Shown here piece by piece: positions 24,877 through 38,364 of a stretch of 64,000 bases of DNA (position 1 is its first letter; every line of letters starts with the position of its first letter). Origin of the DNA: Antedon mediterranea (lineage: Eukaryota > Echinodermata > Crinoidea > Comatulida > Antedonidae). Below the pieces are notes generated by a model, which was given only the letters and a program-made list of their open reading frames with translations, made no database searches and had not been told where the DNA came from. Where the stretch lies: positions 17,061,312 through 17,125,311 of the forward strand of contig NC_092675.1 of the NCBI RefSeq assembly GCF_964355755.1, given 5' to 3'. A program made the translations under genes and the position numbers.

Positions 24877-26545
24877 CTTTTGATGCACGTTATTGCGACG
24901 TCAATCCCCATTGACATCTATCGCATCCTTTTCGACACGTTTTTGATCCACCGTATTGCGACGTAACGTGTCATTCATATTGGTATCTATCGTATCTTTT
25001 CCAACACGCCTTTGATGCAAGGTATTGTGAACGTCTCATTCTCATTGGTATCTATCTCATCTTTTCTGACACGCCTTTGGTGCACGGTATTGCGACGTAA
25101 CGTGTCATTCTCATTGGTATCTATCGTATCTTTTCCAACACGCCTTTGATGCAAGGTATTGCGACGTACGTCTCATTCTCATTGGTATCTATCTCATCTT
25201 TTCTGACACGCCTTTAATGCACGGTATTGCGACGTAACGTCTCATTCTCATTGGTATCTATCTCATCTTTTCCAACACGCCTTTAATGCACGGTATTGCG
25301 ACGTAACGTCTCATTCTCATTGGTATCTATCTCATCTTTTCCAACACGCCTTTGATGCAAGGTATTGCGACGTACGTCTCATTCTCATTGGTATCTATCT
25401 CATCTTTTCCAACACGCCTTTAATGCACGGTATTGCGACGTAACGTCTCATTCTCATTGGTATCTATCTCATCCTTTCCAACACGCCTTTGGTGCACGGT
25501 ATTGCGACGTAACGTGTCATTCTCATTGGTATCTATCTCATCTTTTCTGACACGCCTTTGATGCACGGTATTGCGACGTAACGTCTCATTCTCATTGGTA
25601 TCTATCTCATCTTTTCTGACACGCCTTTGATGCACGGTATTGCGACGTAACGTGTCATTCTCATTGGTGGTATCTATCGCATCTTTTCTGACACGCCTTT
25701 GATGCACGGTATTGCGACGTAACGTCTCATTCTCATTGGTATCTATCTCATCTTTTCTGACACGCCTTTGATGCACGGTATTGCGACGTAACGTCTCATT
25801 CTCATTGGTATCTATCGCATCTTTTCCAACACGCCTTTGATGCACCGTATTGTGACGTAATCTATCTCATCTTTTCTGACACGCCTTTGATGCACGGTAT
25901 TGCGACGTAACGTCTCATTCTCATTGGTATCTATCTCATCTTTTCTGACACGCCTTTGATGCACCGTATTGCGACGTAATCTATCTCATCTTTTCTGACA
26001 CGCCTTTGATGCACGGTATTGCGACGTAACGTCTTATTCTCATTGGTATCTATCTCATCTTTTCTGACACGCCGTTGATGTACGGTATGCGTACGGTATC
26101 GTCTCATTGTCATTGGTATCTATCTCATCTTTTCTGACACGCCTTTGGTGCACGGTATTGCAACGTAACGTCTCATTGTCATTGGTATCACCTGCATCCC
26201 AGTCTCTGACACAATTTTGATGCACGGTATTGCAACGTAACGTCTCATTGTCATTGGTATCTATCGCATCTTTTCTGACACGCCTTTGATGCACGGTATT
26301 GCAACGTACGTCTCATTCTCATTGGTGTCTATCTCATCTTTTCCGACACGCCGTTGATGCACGGTATGCGTACGGTATCGTCTCATTGTCATTGGTATCT
26401 ATCGCATCTTTTCTGACACGCCTTTGGTGCACGGTATTGCAACGTAACGTCTCATTGTCATTGGTATCACCTGCATCCCAGTCTCTGACACAATTTTGAT
26501 GCACGGTATTATGACGTAACGTCTCGTCATTGGTATATATCACAT
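24877..26545. repeat. 69-bp minisatellite, about 25 units
   Basis: Unit of 69 bp: CGCCTTTGATGCACGGTATT, GCGACGTAACGTCTCATTCT, CATTGGTATCTATCTCATCT, TTTCTGACA. Neighbouring units differ by a few substitutions and small indels. A diverged subtype (CACCTGCATCCCAGTCTCTG) occurs twice near the right end. The open frames on both strands follow from the period being 23 codons and are not genes. No conserved-repeat/unique-spacer pattern, so not CRISPR. Confidence 0.95.
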
Positions 26546-27446
26546 TTCCTCACGCCCAGTTTCAGCAACTTCATTTCATCATAATCGGTGAGTTGCGTAA
26601 ACGAAATTATATCAATAATATTATTGTTTAACTTCGATATCTCTTTATAAACGTGTTACAACATTTAAAAATCAGTAAAATATTGTAAAATATGTCAAAG
26701 AATTTTAACGTAGCAACTACTAGTAGGGCCTAAACGTATTGATAAATAGTTTCAGGCCGGTAATAATAATGTGATGCGTGAAATATTTTTGCTTATTGAA
26801 TTATTTTCTTTTATACTGTTGGTATTTTTATGGTAACCGAGTGATTGTTTTTCGTACAGTTTGTTTTGAAGGTCTGTTGAATTATATAATAATATACTAA
26901 GTTGATTTTCTTGCAGATTGTTGCTGTCCCTCAGAAATTCACTATTGAAGTAGCAAAGTCAATATCCTCAACAACACAGTTGCGCTGTTTATTTTGCCGT
27001 ATCATTACACAACTGACCAATCATATGAAAGCTTCTTGCTGACTAGCAACAGAGCGAACGAGAGTAACCCACCCCCTGATTGGCAGAACTACACGGGTGG
27101 TTTTTAAACGAACAGCCGATTCGTCAACACTCATTAAAAATACGATCTTCAAGTTGTCACCGCGAGGTGACAGACCCGCTGAATCAAATATTGCTATTTA
27201 ATTTTAAAAGTATCTTGCTTAAACTCTCATCCTCTTTCTAAGACTAGACAGTCTTTATATCTAAGTCTAGGCCTATACTAACTAGATCACTTTAGTTGTT
27301 TCTAGATCAATACACTTCACCGGCCTGAACCTGGGTAAAACATAGGCCTACGAGGAACTTAACACAATTGTTTTAGACACTGTTATCATTCTTCAGTTCT
27401 TCTTCAATAATTGTTTTTATAACACAGTTTGATTTGTCATATAAAA
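26546..27446 (+). other. Region upstream of DMRT2; probable promoter and 5' UTR
   Basis: From the satellite to the DMRT2 ATG. Less AT-rich at 26990-27180, where an inverted CCAAT box (CTGATTGGC) lies near 27077. No clear TATA box was identified and the transcription start cannot be placed. Confidence 0.35.
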
Positions 27447-30400
27447 ATGAAGACAAAAGCATCACTGGATGTTTCTTCCTCCAGGCTACAACCACGTAAA
27501 CATTTAAGAACTCCAAAATGTGCCCGATGCCGAAACCATGGTGTTGTATCTTGCCTAAAAGGACATAAACGTTTTTGTCGATGGCGGGATTGTCAATGTG
27601 CAAATTGCCTATTGGTGGTAGAACGCCAGAGGGTAATGGCAGCCCAGGTTGCCCTACGAAGGCAACAGGCTACTTCACCAGAAAAGGACTGCAAACTTGG
27701 TAAAACTGAAAAAGCATGTGCGGCCATGAGACGACCTCACAAGAATTCGACAAGAAACACAGTTTTGACTAAAGATGTTTTACAAGGTAAGCTAAAACAC
27801 TTTTTTTAGAAGAATTGCGAAGTTGTGTTTTGGTTATGCTTACTTTCTTCAGCCTAACTATATAGCATATGCGCACTCTACCAGACAGTTAGATTCAAAG
27901 TTATACTGAAAGATTTTGTATGCGTTAAATGTATTCCTGTATATTACGTATAGAAATTACCTTTCCATTTGGACATCTAGCCGTTGGTTACACACGTCCC
28001 ATGAAAACAATACATTGTCGGCAAAAAATTTCCAAGAAATGTACTGCTGAGTTTAAAATATAACCGTTCGGGTATTATTAAAATGAATTAATTATCAAAG
28101 TTGAGTCATGGTACAAAACCAGAACAATATTGAATCTTGTTTCTAACCAAGAGGCAATCGAGCGGTTTCCATGAAACCTTAATATAGATTGTCATTAGGG
28201 AAAAGAACAAGATAAGACTATGGTATTGAAACATAAGAAACAACATGCTAATCGTGGTCGACTAACGCTACACTATTAAACTTTTTGTGACCAAAAATTG
28301 CCCATATATGGAAATGATAGTATATCACTACCATATTTGGCCACATCACATCACACCTTTTTGTCAAAGTTTGATAGTGTAGACAGTGCTTAACTTAATA
28401 AGTGTATCAATGTATGCATTTTGAAAAACACGTGCATTGATGAAAATTTATTACAATCTGGCCATCAAATTCATACAGTAAGTGAAATGCACTGAAAGAT
28501 ATCTTCAATTTGCATACAAATTTGGGACATCTAGCCGTTGGTACGAATACGATACTAGTTTCCAAATTTCTATACTACATACACATTTAAAAGTGGCACA
28601 TTTAAACACAAAGTAACCATACTAGCTAATGTTTTCCTCTATTCACGGTATGTTGTGGTACCAGTAAAGACATTTATTGTTCCCTGGTATTACCTATTGA
28701 TATCGCTTTTATTAAAAAAACACTTTAGCAGTACAATATGTTGTGAAGCTGGATTTTTCATTATTTTTTCTGCCTAAGTTGGTGATTAGTTTGAATGGTA
28801 TAGAAGGATTCCTTCAAATAATTAAGTACATATTTATTTAATATTTATATTACATATTGAACAGTTTTGATACACATACATTTCTTAATATCGGAAAGTT
28901 TTCTTAATGGGAATTTTTCGGACCATGCCTTTTTATATCAGATGATATTTTGTTTAAAATTATTGGTTCATTTTGAGACCTATTTAGTCAAATTAATAAT
29001 GATGATTATGATATAATGACAATAAAAAGAATATAAAAAAAATAAGGACATATTTTTAATAGTTATAGGAATATCGTAATACAATCAGAATAATGAAATT
29101 GATAAACGACATAATTATAATGACAATAGGTTAATAATAATGGCAATGACGAGTGATCACCCGATAACTTTCGAATAAAAACACCTCCGGAGAAGATTGT
29201 ATACATTTCAACGAATAGATAAACATTATGTTTTCTTGACTATCTAGGGAGGTATAGCACAAATTCAAAGTTTATTGTTTTAGCTTTGTGAGAAACTGTT
29301 AAAGAACGCAATGAGCGAAAAGCGTTTACATTTATTGGTGCAAGTGAGAGAGCCGTTGACGTGGGAAAGCGAATGGCGAAATACGTATTGTAACCAAACC
29401 GATCTGCCTTGGTCTCTTGGTGTTTTTTCTACATAAAACCATTGCTGCTAATTGCTTCTGTCGTTGATATTTCCCACGAGGTGACACACGCTACATTTGG
29501 TAATACTACCACCCATATTGTCAAATAAAAACAAAATTTGGCACAAAAGTGAACCCGGGGCACGCGTGTGTGTTATGATTGGTCGTTAATCGCTGGTAAT
29601 GATTTTCTTTGTGTTCAACAAGATTACATTTAACATTTTGAACGACTACTCGATAGTCTCTTGTGACATGCAGTTTAATTTCACGTCATTAGCAGTCACG
29701 TGACACATGACACGGGAGCCTAACTTCTTAAGCAACCCGTTTTTACAACTATTTTGGTCCCCTTTGCTTTCGACTTTGTAGAATAGTCAACAGACGCCTA
29801 TGTTACTGAAGCTCCTGCGTTCTGCATGTTCCAGTTTGGGAACTTCATGTGCAAGATAACGCGATGAATTGCTGCTTCTTCTGCGTCATTTTTGTTCTTA
29901 ATTTAAGAAACATTACTTATAGACGTACGTGACTATTCGTGAATTGCCTTACATAAAAAAAAAGAAATTGAAAAAGTTGTTATTCTAAATCTATAGAATA
30001 AAGATAAATGCAGTCTTTAATAAAATTATATTATTTAAAATCCATCAAATGACGTCATGATCAATAAGACTAATACAATATTTGTATCATATAGATATTA
30101 TTACTCTTACTTCATCATATAATTTGATTGGGCGTGTGAAAATATAATTTTCATCAAAGGCAGGATAGATGATTATCCTATAAATTCTGGGATGAAATCT
30201 TTTCTAATTTCCTTACTTAATGTAAAACAAATATTCATCGATTCTTCTAGTAATTGAACTTAAGTTAATTCAATAATTACGGTTAAGTTGAATTCTAAAC
30301 GGCTAGCCACTCCTATGACACTATAAAAGCATATTAGTTATGCAATTAGTCGATGCAAAGTCAGCTATTTATAAGCCGATTGTTTTCTTTGTACACTAAT

Positions 30401-32409
30401 TATATCAAAATATGTACTAGTTATATCTTATACATAATTGCAATTGATTATTCGAAATTGAAATTAATAATTGAAGGCGTTCATTTTACCTAATCCTACT
30501 GATATTTCATCTCACCTGTCCGGTCGCCTTTGATCGACACAAGGTACATCAATGTACAATCACCTTTACCCATATTGCATTACCCATTTTAAATTAATTA
30601 CCAACAATTATTCGGATATCAAGCTGTTATGTTACAGAACAAACTGCGGCCACAAGTCACGAGACCTTAATTGTCACCCACACTCCCAAACAACATATCG
30701 TATGTTCAATGTGTGTGTCAACGAGCGCACATAAACGTGTTAGGCTACCAAACGTGTAACATCTTAGGGGAAATGGCGGAGATCCGTTTTTAATAGGGTG
30801 GGGGGGGGGGGGGGGGGCGTATACAAATGAAATACATTAGGCTGGGGGGAAAGGCCCTTGTAAGCCCGGCGTTATAGATGGTCGTTTCAATCGATTTCTG
30901 AGCACATAAAAATTCCGCCCATAAGAATACAATTATTTTGGTTTACGCACTTTTTAGGCACTGGTCATGATTCGCCACTGGTTATATTCACGTAAAATCT
31001 ATTCTTCTTAGATACTATAAATTATTTTCTGAAAAAAAGACATACGATACGTCATGCGTGTAATAGAAGGCTTACTTTCCATTTCATTTCAACAATTAAT
31101 GATTTGGCTGGTGAAAAGTGAGGGGACAAACCACCACTAAATAATATGTGGAGTGGGGGAGGGGGAATGTCCCATCGTCCCTCAACAATCCCCCCCCCCC
31201 CCCGCTCGGGATCTGCGCCGGTGCTTAGGGGGATAATTACTAATCTTGTTAACCTATGACACAAAATCAAATTTAGATTTTAATATAATTTTAAATTTAG
31301 CGAATTGCGTAAGCAGGATGAATGCTGAAAATAACATTAAATATTTTGATAAACAATTATTATACGCAGTTATATTAAATATGATAGAGGTTATATTTTC
31401 TACATTATCTCCATAACACGTATTGAGTACAGTATTTTTATATTAAGTATAACACTGATAGGAATGATATAATTGAATAAGGAAGGAAATGAATGACTGA
31501 ATAAACCGAGTAAACGACAAACTAAAAATAGAAAAACGAATTTAGGCCCATGGTTAAAAAGTGAGAATAGATGGCATGGAACGGACTGCTAAATATTATT
31601 GCATGTATATCAAAATTCATTTAATTTAGCAGAACATTCGTTTTGGCCTACTTGTGTTTCTTTCTCAAGAATGCTGAACTTAACTTTTCGATTCATTCAT
31701 TATCAAAAAATCATTTAATGCTTTATTTTATTTCAAAGGTTGCCGAACTGCCAAACAGCTTCGGGCTGCTTCCAATGCAATGCAAGCCAATCGTCCGATG
31801 ATTTTTCTTCCTCCAGATGTTAGAGAAAGGATGAGAAAGCGTCGAGCATTTGCAGATAAAGAACTGGAGTCAACAATGCTAGAACGTGAATGTCAGTGGA
31901 GCTTTTATTACACTGCAGCACAGACCCGTTGGACACACCCTACTATCCATAAGGTACCATCAACGGAAAGATTATCTTCAGAAAGAATTACTGTTGCTCC
32001 TCCGAAATCTTCACTTTCTGCAAGAACTGTTCAAAGACTTTTCCCAATGTTAATACCATCCGCAGTCAGGGTAGGCCTAGGTGACTTCCATCAACCAGAC
32101 GCTACAGCACGAAAGAACGGTTTTGTATCCTATCCACCACTAACTCTTCCAAACGAAATCTCACTGACGCCATTTTGTACAAATTCGGCTTTCAAGAAAC
32201 TTAATAAAAAGGAAACACCAATTACTGATTACAAGCTGGATGTTCGTTCACATCAACATGTTTCAACATTATGTGAAGAAAAATCATTGGATAGCAACGA
32301 CAAACAAACATTTGAGTCAAAAAACAAGAAAGCAGAGATAAGTGGTAACAACCAAAAACCGACACCTTTACTGTCGTTTTCTGTCGAAAGGATAATTGGA
32401 TGTAGATGA
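27447..32409 (+). CDS. DMRT2: DMRT2-type doublesex/mab-3 related transcription factor (complete, 2 exons)
   Basis: Exons 27447-27786 and 31739-32409 join (CAAG|gtaagc ... caaag|GTTGCC, phase 1) to encode 336 aa. The ATG at 27447 follows AAAA and is the first in frame. The DM domain (residues about 20-75) keeps both zinc sites: Cys25, Cys28, His40, Cys44 and His31, Cys49, Cys51, Cys54. The recognition tail [16 protein letters not shown] follows. The DM residues [20 protein letters not shown] and the exon-2 motif [14 protein letters not shown] (144-157) are DMRT2 hallmarks, not those of DMRT1/3/4/5; there is no DMA domain. The rest of exon 2 is poorly conserved apart from a C-terminal [10 protein letters not shown]. 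Family role: nuclear DNA binding through the minor groove; vertebrate DMRT2 acts in somite patterning and left-right development. The role here is inference. Its short C-terminal half is the main oddity. Confidence 0.95.
28261..28392. mobile_element. 130-bp MITE, copy 2 (DMRT2 intron)
   Basis: Left end CTACACTATTAAACTTTTT, right end GTTTGATAGTGTAGACAG, interior CACTACCATATTTGGCCACA. The interior is the reverse of copy 1's, so the element sits in the opposite orientation. Confidence 0.75.
30800..30817 (+). repeat. Poly-G run (18)
   Basis: Eighteen consecutive G, preceded by GGGT. May form G-quadruplex structure. Length may vary by sequencing error. Confidence 0.85.
31085..31230 (-). repeat. 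GC-rich interspersed repeat fragment with a 14-C run
   Basis: Contrasts sharply with the AT-rich intron. On the minus strand it reads GCGCAGATCCCGAGC, then a poly-G run (31191-31204), then GGGACGATGGGACATTCCCC. It can be translated as a Gly-rich ADPERGGGG-type peptide, which is a common artefact of such repeats. Confidence 0.4.
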
Positions 32410-33146
32410 AGTATAAAAACAGTAACATTTTACATTTGGCGTATACCTCACAACAAAAAATATGGAAAGTGGTTTTATCAATTAATTCACTACCAGGGTT
32501 AGTACAATCTGCATTTCCCTAAAACATATTATATTTCTTAGAATATTTATAAAATTAATCGTAACTGTAAATGATAGTTAGGTAAACACTCAACATAATA
32601 GAAGCCATCTTTTAACTATATATTCAACGATAGAGCTTGTTGTAGTTTTATATACACTTCAACATTATCTAATTCAATTCAAATTCAAATATTCTTTATT
32701 CATCCTCAATCAAGAAAATATACAACAACAATAAATGAGAACATAACATCTACTTTCCGAATCTTTAAAATAGGTCGCCAAATTGAAGATTTTAAAAATA
32801 TAACAGGAATATAATTACCTAACAAAATAGATTAGACTTTATAAACTATCTGAAAATGTTGCTTACTTTTAAGGATATGATTAGTGTGTCACTGTGTAGA
32901 ATACATTTAATTACCTCTTCACTGTAAGGATTTCTATAGGTTTACTGTTTGTATATACAAAACTATTATGTTGCTGATAGAAATGTATAAATATTGCATG
33001 TAATATACGGTTTAATGATGATTTGGTGATGATATTGTTGTTAGATGTAAACTTCCGTGTCTGTTCTAAATATCGTTTTACGTCAGCATAGAACTGTTTT
33101 TGTTAATCTATTGTTAAAAGAATTATATGGATAACTATTGAATAAA
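32410..33146 (+). other. Putative DMRT2 3' UTR
   Basis: Follows the TGA that ends the frame at 32409. AATAAA stands at 33141-33146. The stretch at 32668-32700 (AATTCAAATATTCTTTATTC) resembles a retrotransposon tail in reverse, so the true 3' end could be earlier. Confidence 0.4.
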
Positions 33147-36100
33147 TATTAACTGCAAATGTAACGTGCGTTGCTTTATTTCTTTGGTTGTTGTTATGTT
33201 CAACTTTCGTTATGTTGCAATAATGGTCACCACTCACCTATTTCCGCCATACATACATACAAATTAAACAATGATAATTAATTGATGATTAGGTACATTT
33301 CATTTTTTCTATAAGATAGTAGCAATTTGTAATAATTAAAAAAATTATTTAATATCTGTTCTTAGGAAATCTTGAAATTATGTAAAAATAATGTTTAAGT
33401 TGAAAAATAGAGTGATGAGAAAATAATGAACCAATCAAACTGTAAGGATTCATGAAGATAATCCATCGCACACCCGGCCCATCAAACTCGTTGATCACTC
33501 CCCTCATGCTCAGTCTATGACGTCACCAAAACGTGCTTACCATCGGGTCATAGCGATCACTACAATGACAATTATTAATAATTTTCAGACTTGCATTCCT
33601 AATGACTATACATGTGTTAAAAACCATCACTTAAATAAAGCGATAAGCAGGAGGTTACCTAGACCCAGTTGGTCGTCCATAACGGTCGGTCGTTCGCCTA
33701 CACCCTACATACCACCAACAACAAGCCCAGGCCCAGGTGCTCTTTTATATTAAATCATTTGAATACTGTAGGCTGCCGCGCAAGACAAGTTAAAATTACT
33801 ATTGAGATAAATTTAAACCTTTTGAAAGTGTTTGTAACGGTAGCATTAATTATCATATTAATCCAAAGGCAGATATTACGAAAAATGACAATTGGTTATA
33901 TCAGTGTGATTGGATACAGAATAAGCAAAACGAAAAGCAGTAGGCCTAGGACACCACAAAAAGGAATAGGCCTACCAAACTATTCCTGATAATCAGGGCC
34001 AATACAGTAGGCTAATTTTGAAGAATATAAAATTACGTACAGCGAACAGGAATCGAATGTTTCCTATTTGCTGTTAGTATGGCCCTATAGGATATTTATA
34101 TTTCTTCTAAACTTTTAAAAAGGGTACACAAAATAGTTCGTACTAAATAAGAAGCATTTTAGAATCGATAACAACGAGTTTAGGAGGTATAAAATTAGAC
34201 GTGTCTCCATGGGCTAACGCTTGAAATATAAAACTCGGTACATTCATTATGTCCCAAAAAGATAAGTAATGCGATCATTTACAATCAATACTTGCCGAGT
34301 ATCATGATATAGATGTATAAATCTAAATACTTGATTGCGAGCTGAACAGGTGAAGGTGGTGAAAATAAATCTACGTGTTTCCGCGTCGTTTACATTACGT
34401 TACGGTTTCTCAATTGGAATTAAGCTAAGATGACTATGTGTATATCATTCGATACCTTATGATTAACGATTGTTAACCTAATACGCTGATGGGTTTTAAA
34501 GTATTTTAGCTTCCATAATAATGTACACAATTTGTTTATAACAAACGGTTAAAACAAAACAATCATTCTGATTTATGCGTCATACAAGAGCACCGGTTTA
34601 ATCTACATAATAAATTAATCATGATTATTAATAATATATGTAGGCCTAATAAACAAACGGCTTGATAATACAAAATATGATTTGATGATTTCGGGGCAAC
34701 CTAATCATGGGACTAGACCCTATACAATTTATAAGCACATCATAGTTATAATACAGAGTTCACCTTAGATTAGAATATAGGCCTATACGAAACAAAATAA
34801 AACGCAATCAATCATTTTATAGTAATGTTTCGATTTTCATGGTTTTATTTTTGATTTGCGTTGAAGTATTATTGTTTTTTTAATAACGTTTTCATTTTCA
34901 TATGTAGGTGGAAAATATTTCATTAATTAATTAATGTAAGAATATTAAATAAAAACATTGATAAGCCTATGATGTGGATTATTTTTTTTAATCAACTTGT
35001 TTAACATTAATGAAAATAAATATTATTTGTAGATCAACACCCTTTTAAAATAATATGTCAATGTTCTCAAAAATAGTACGAATAACCTCTACATTGACCC
35101 GTCTTAGGTCTCTACAGTCGGTAGAAACTCTACGCTAAGTAATTTGTAACTGAAGAAGAGCAGTATTCTGGCCCAGTACAAACGGGTTTCGACTTGCGTA
35201 GCCCGGTGAGTGTGTATATCCTATACATATGTAACGCCATTCGCTCTCACCTACGTATAATTGATGTCGATTTAGTGTACGCGCGAGTGTTCTATTCTTT
35301 GGGAACTTCTTCGTATTGAGTTACAATATGGTTAAACGCGTCACAGCGGGATCAAATAAGACTTCCAACGCAACCCAAAGGTGCTAATGTACTTTGGTTA
35401 AATGTGTCGGTGCCAAATTTGTAATAAATACACAACTGCAGCAGCACATGTGCTTTGCTTAGAAATGATTTTGTTTAAAAACTTGATGACGGGATGAACG
35501 AGTGATGAAGAAATATAATTAGTGTTTTAAATATACTTAAAAAATGCAAAAGGAGGGAACACCCGACGCGCTCAAAACAAAAATGATTAGATACGCGAGA
35601 TATTCGATATCGGCGTTTGATATGCTATCCAATTTCTCGACAACTTTTGACTTCTGTTAAAACACCATGATGGTGATATCGATCGTTATAATAATGGCCA
35701 CCAATGATTGTAATCATCATCCTAAACAAAATAATTTACAAATAATTAAAATGATAGTAATCCTAATGCGTACACCGTGGCTGTAGGCCTAAACGTGTAG
35801 GTATTGTATACACGTTGTCTTTTTTCTTTCTTATATCTAAAAACAATTTCTATTCTATTTCGCAATTTAGGTCGCCTACATTGATAAATAATCTTTTACC
35901 TCAAAGTGTAATGGTATAAGCTAACCGTATATGCCAAGATCTTGTTATAGGCTCTTTCACGATTAGAAGCAAAAAGATGTTCTCTGTTCTGTCCTTCATC
36001 CAAAACTGATTAATACTTGGTTTTATTCGTTTGATTACCTTGGTTAATTTATTTTCAATATATATAATATAATAAAACACAATATTACGTTTGTATTAGG

Positions 36101-38364
36101 GAAGACTTAAATCAAACTATATAAATATGTCATTAAGTATCCACCATCAAGAACCTGCTTGTCGACCCAGATTTAGACTATCAACAGATCTCCTTTCCTA
36201 CCAATTAAATACGATACAATAAATCTTTCTAACACACACAAGCCGCTTGGACAATATCCAAACATTATTTGTAAATTTGAATCGTGTAGGCCTACACAGT
36301 GACAGTTTGATCGGATATGATCAATATTCAAATAGTGACTTAAACACTATTCAAAAAACACACAAACATACTATGGAATAGAATCACCACACCACCATTT
36401 TAGTCGGATTCTGATGTTTATACATTATTTTGCATTCTATAACACCTACATAAATTCCTGTCATTTGATTGGACGATTGTGGGTCACATGGGGTGCACTA
36501 TTGCATACTTTTTTTTCGTGTACGGAAAAAAAATCTTATGGCGTTTGAAAAACATTATTTTAAAACTATTTTGTTCTTCCGCCGTGTGCGAAGATTCAGT
36601 GTGTATGACTGGTATCGCGACGGAAGTACATTTTTGTATGGAGATCTTTCAATAAACCATCCTTGGGCTGATCCCGTCCACACGACGCAAAGAACAGAGC
36701 AGTTGTTCTGCAATCGCTGTAAGATCAACTTTGCGGGCACCAAACAAGAGCATAGTCAAGGCGGGACAGGGATCAGTCTGACGGCATTATGGCATGCATT
36801 CTTAGTAATATTTACGTATTTATACAAATAAATTGATGTATTATAAAAAGCCAAATAAATATTACTGTTCAACGTGAATTAAATGTAGGCATAGCTGGCC
36901 TACCTTTTATTCAATCTGAATCTATTTAAATGTTATACATTCGGTGAATGATAAACGGTCATATTTCAATTCGGCTTCGCCTTTTGAAATAAACCTTTCA
37001 TCAGTCACCTCACGCCATTATGTACTAATATTTGTATACATCATACATTCATTCATACACATTTATTCAGTTATAACAATAATAACTTGGGCACGCACTT
37101 TTTCAATTCTTTGGCTGAAGAGGAAGTGTGTTTGATCGGAGTTTACATTTTAGGAAAGCACCTTAAAAATACGCATTCGGCCGTCGGTTAAACTGATAAT
37201 ACTGGAGACAAATTAATGTCTGATATTCAAAACGGTATTAGGCAATTTAATTCGGATATGACTTAACTGTCTTTTCTAAATCACAGATTAATACGATTTA
37301 ACTTAAACATAAGTTATTTTTAGAAACAGTTTTCAAAATATAAATATCGTTGTTTTTAGTTACTAAATGTAGTCTATGTTTAAAAAAATAATTTCTGTTA
37401 TTTTTCAGAGACTATCGAGTACTATCGAATTACTATCGAATTACTATCGAATTATTATTACAGGTTGTAAATTCTGCCATATTTAAATATCTAATTGCAA
37501 AGGTGTTGTTTTCTGATTATTCTTCTTTCTCTCTTATTCATCATGAGGGAGATGGGGTACGAAATTGTGAATCATTTTACCCAATTAATTAATATCCCAT
37601 AGATTATTCTTTACTCAATGGTTATCCACAATAAGAATGGTAAGTCTAATTTATATTTTCCAGAGTGGAGATAATTTCCACACACTAGGCCACGCCACTT
37701 TAATGATATAATATTGTATTTTTACAATTCAAAAAGATATACATATATCAACAATGGCTTACTAGCAATAATGGATTTTCAAATTAAAAATAGTAAGTTT
37801 AGGAATCATGTAGCGGTTGAGGGATCTTATCCATTGCTTAGGGCATAACATTGCTAACCTGAGGCACTTTGGTAAGCCGATCCGGATGTTTTGCTTGCAG
37901 TTCTCTAAACTTGTCCATAACTGAAGTCAAAGAGGGAGGTATGTAACAAGATATTAATCATATTAGTCTTTAAATTAACTAAAATGAGTTGGAATAACAC
38001 TTTCGTGAACAATGCGCATGGCTGTAGATTTACAACTGGTTTTTATGCAATTTGGTACGGTTATCTTTTGATAGTTTTTATAAACTAAAATAATACAATA
38101 AAATACAATTATTTCAATTGTTATAAATTTAGCATTTGTGTTTATGCGGTTTCTTAATTTTGGATATAACCGTTTTATTTAATTTGGCAAAGCAGTTACA
38201 TCTTACTTAAACACACCTCATTGGGGTTCTTTTTCATCACTCAAAAGTTGTTCATGTTCCTGTGGAAATTAATATTCAAACAAATATTATCGGGGTACCA
38301 ACCAATGAAATGGTTATAAAATAATGTTGACGGATTACAGTAAATGTTGACGCATTTATAAGAT

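Larger units (their letters stand above)
27787..31738 (+). other. DMRT2 intron (3.95 kb)
   Basis: Single intron splitting the gene just after the DM domain. It contains a 130-bp MITE (28261-28392), a 19-bp direct repeat TTGGACATCTAGCCGTTGG-like at 27968 and 28526, a poly-G run at 30800-30817 and a GC-rich repeat near 31085-31230. The 29.2-29.9 kb part is less AT-rich than its surroundings. No further exon recognised. Confidence 0.6.

Noticed and set aside
25420-26543. Arg/Glu/Asn-rich repetitive frames (up to 141 residues) on the minus strand
   Set aside because: Satellite translation of the 25-unit 69-bp array; same reasoning.
24877-26545. CRISPR-like array
   Set aside because: Units are contiguous without unique spacers, the DNA is eukaryotic, and no cas-like gene is nearby.
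31052-31270. 72-residue Gly/Pro-rich minus-strand protein
   Set aside because: Arises from a poly-C/G run in an interspersed repeat; no conserved domain.
31780-32409. Stand-alone 209-residue gene
   Set aside because: It is the second exon of DMRT2; an acceptor at 31737-31738 and the matching phase join it to the DM-domain exon.
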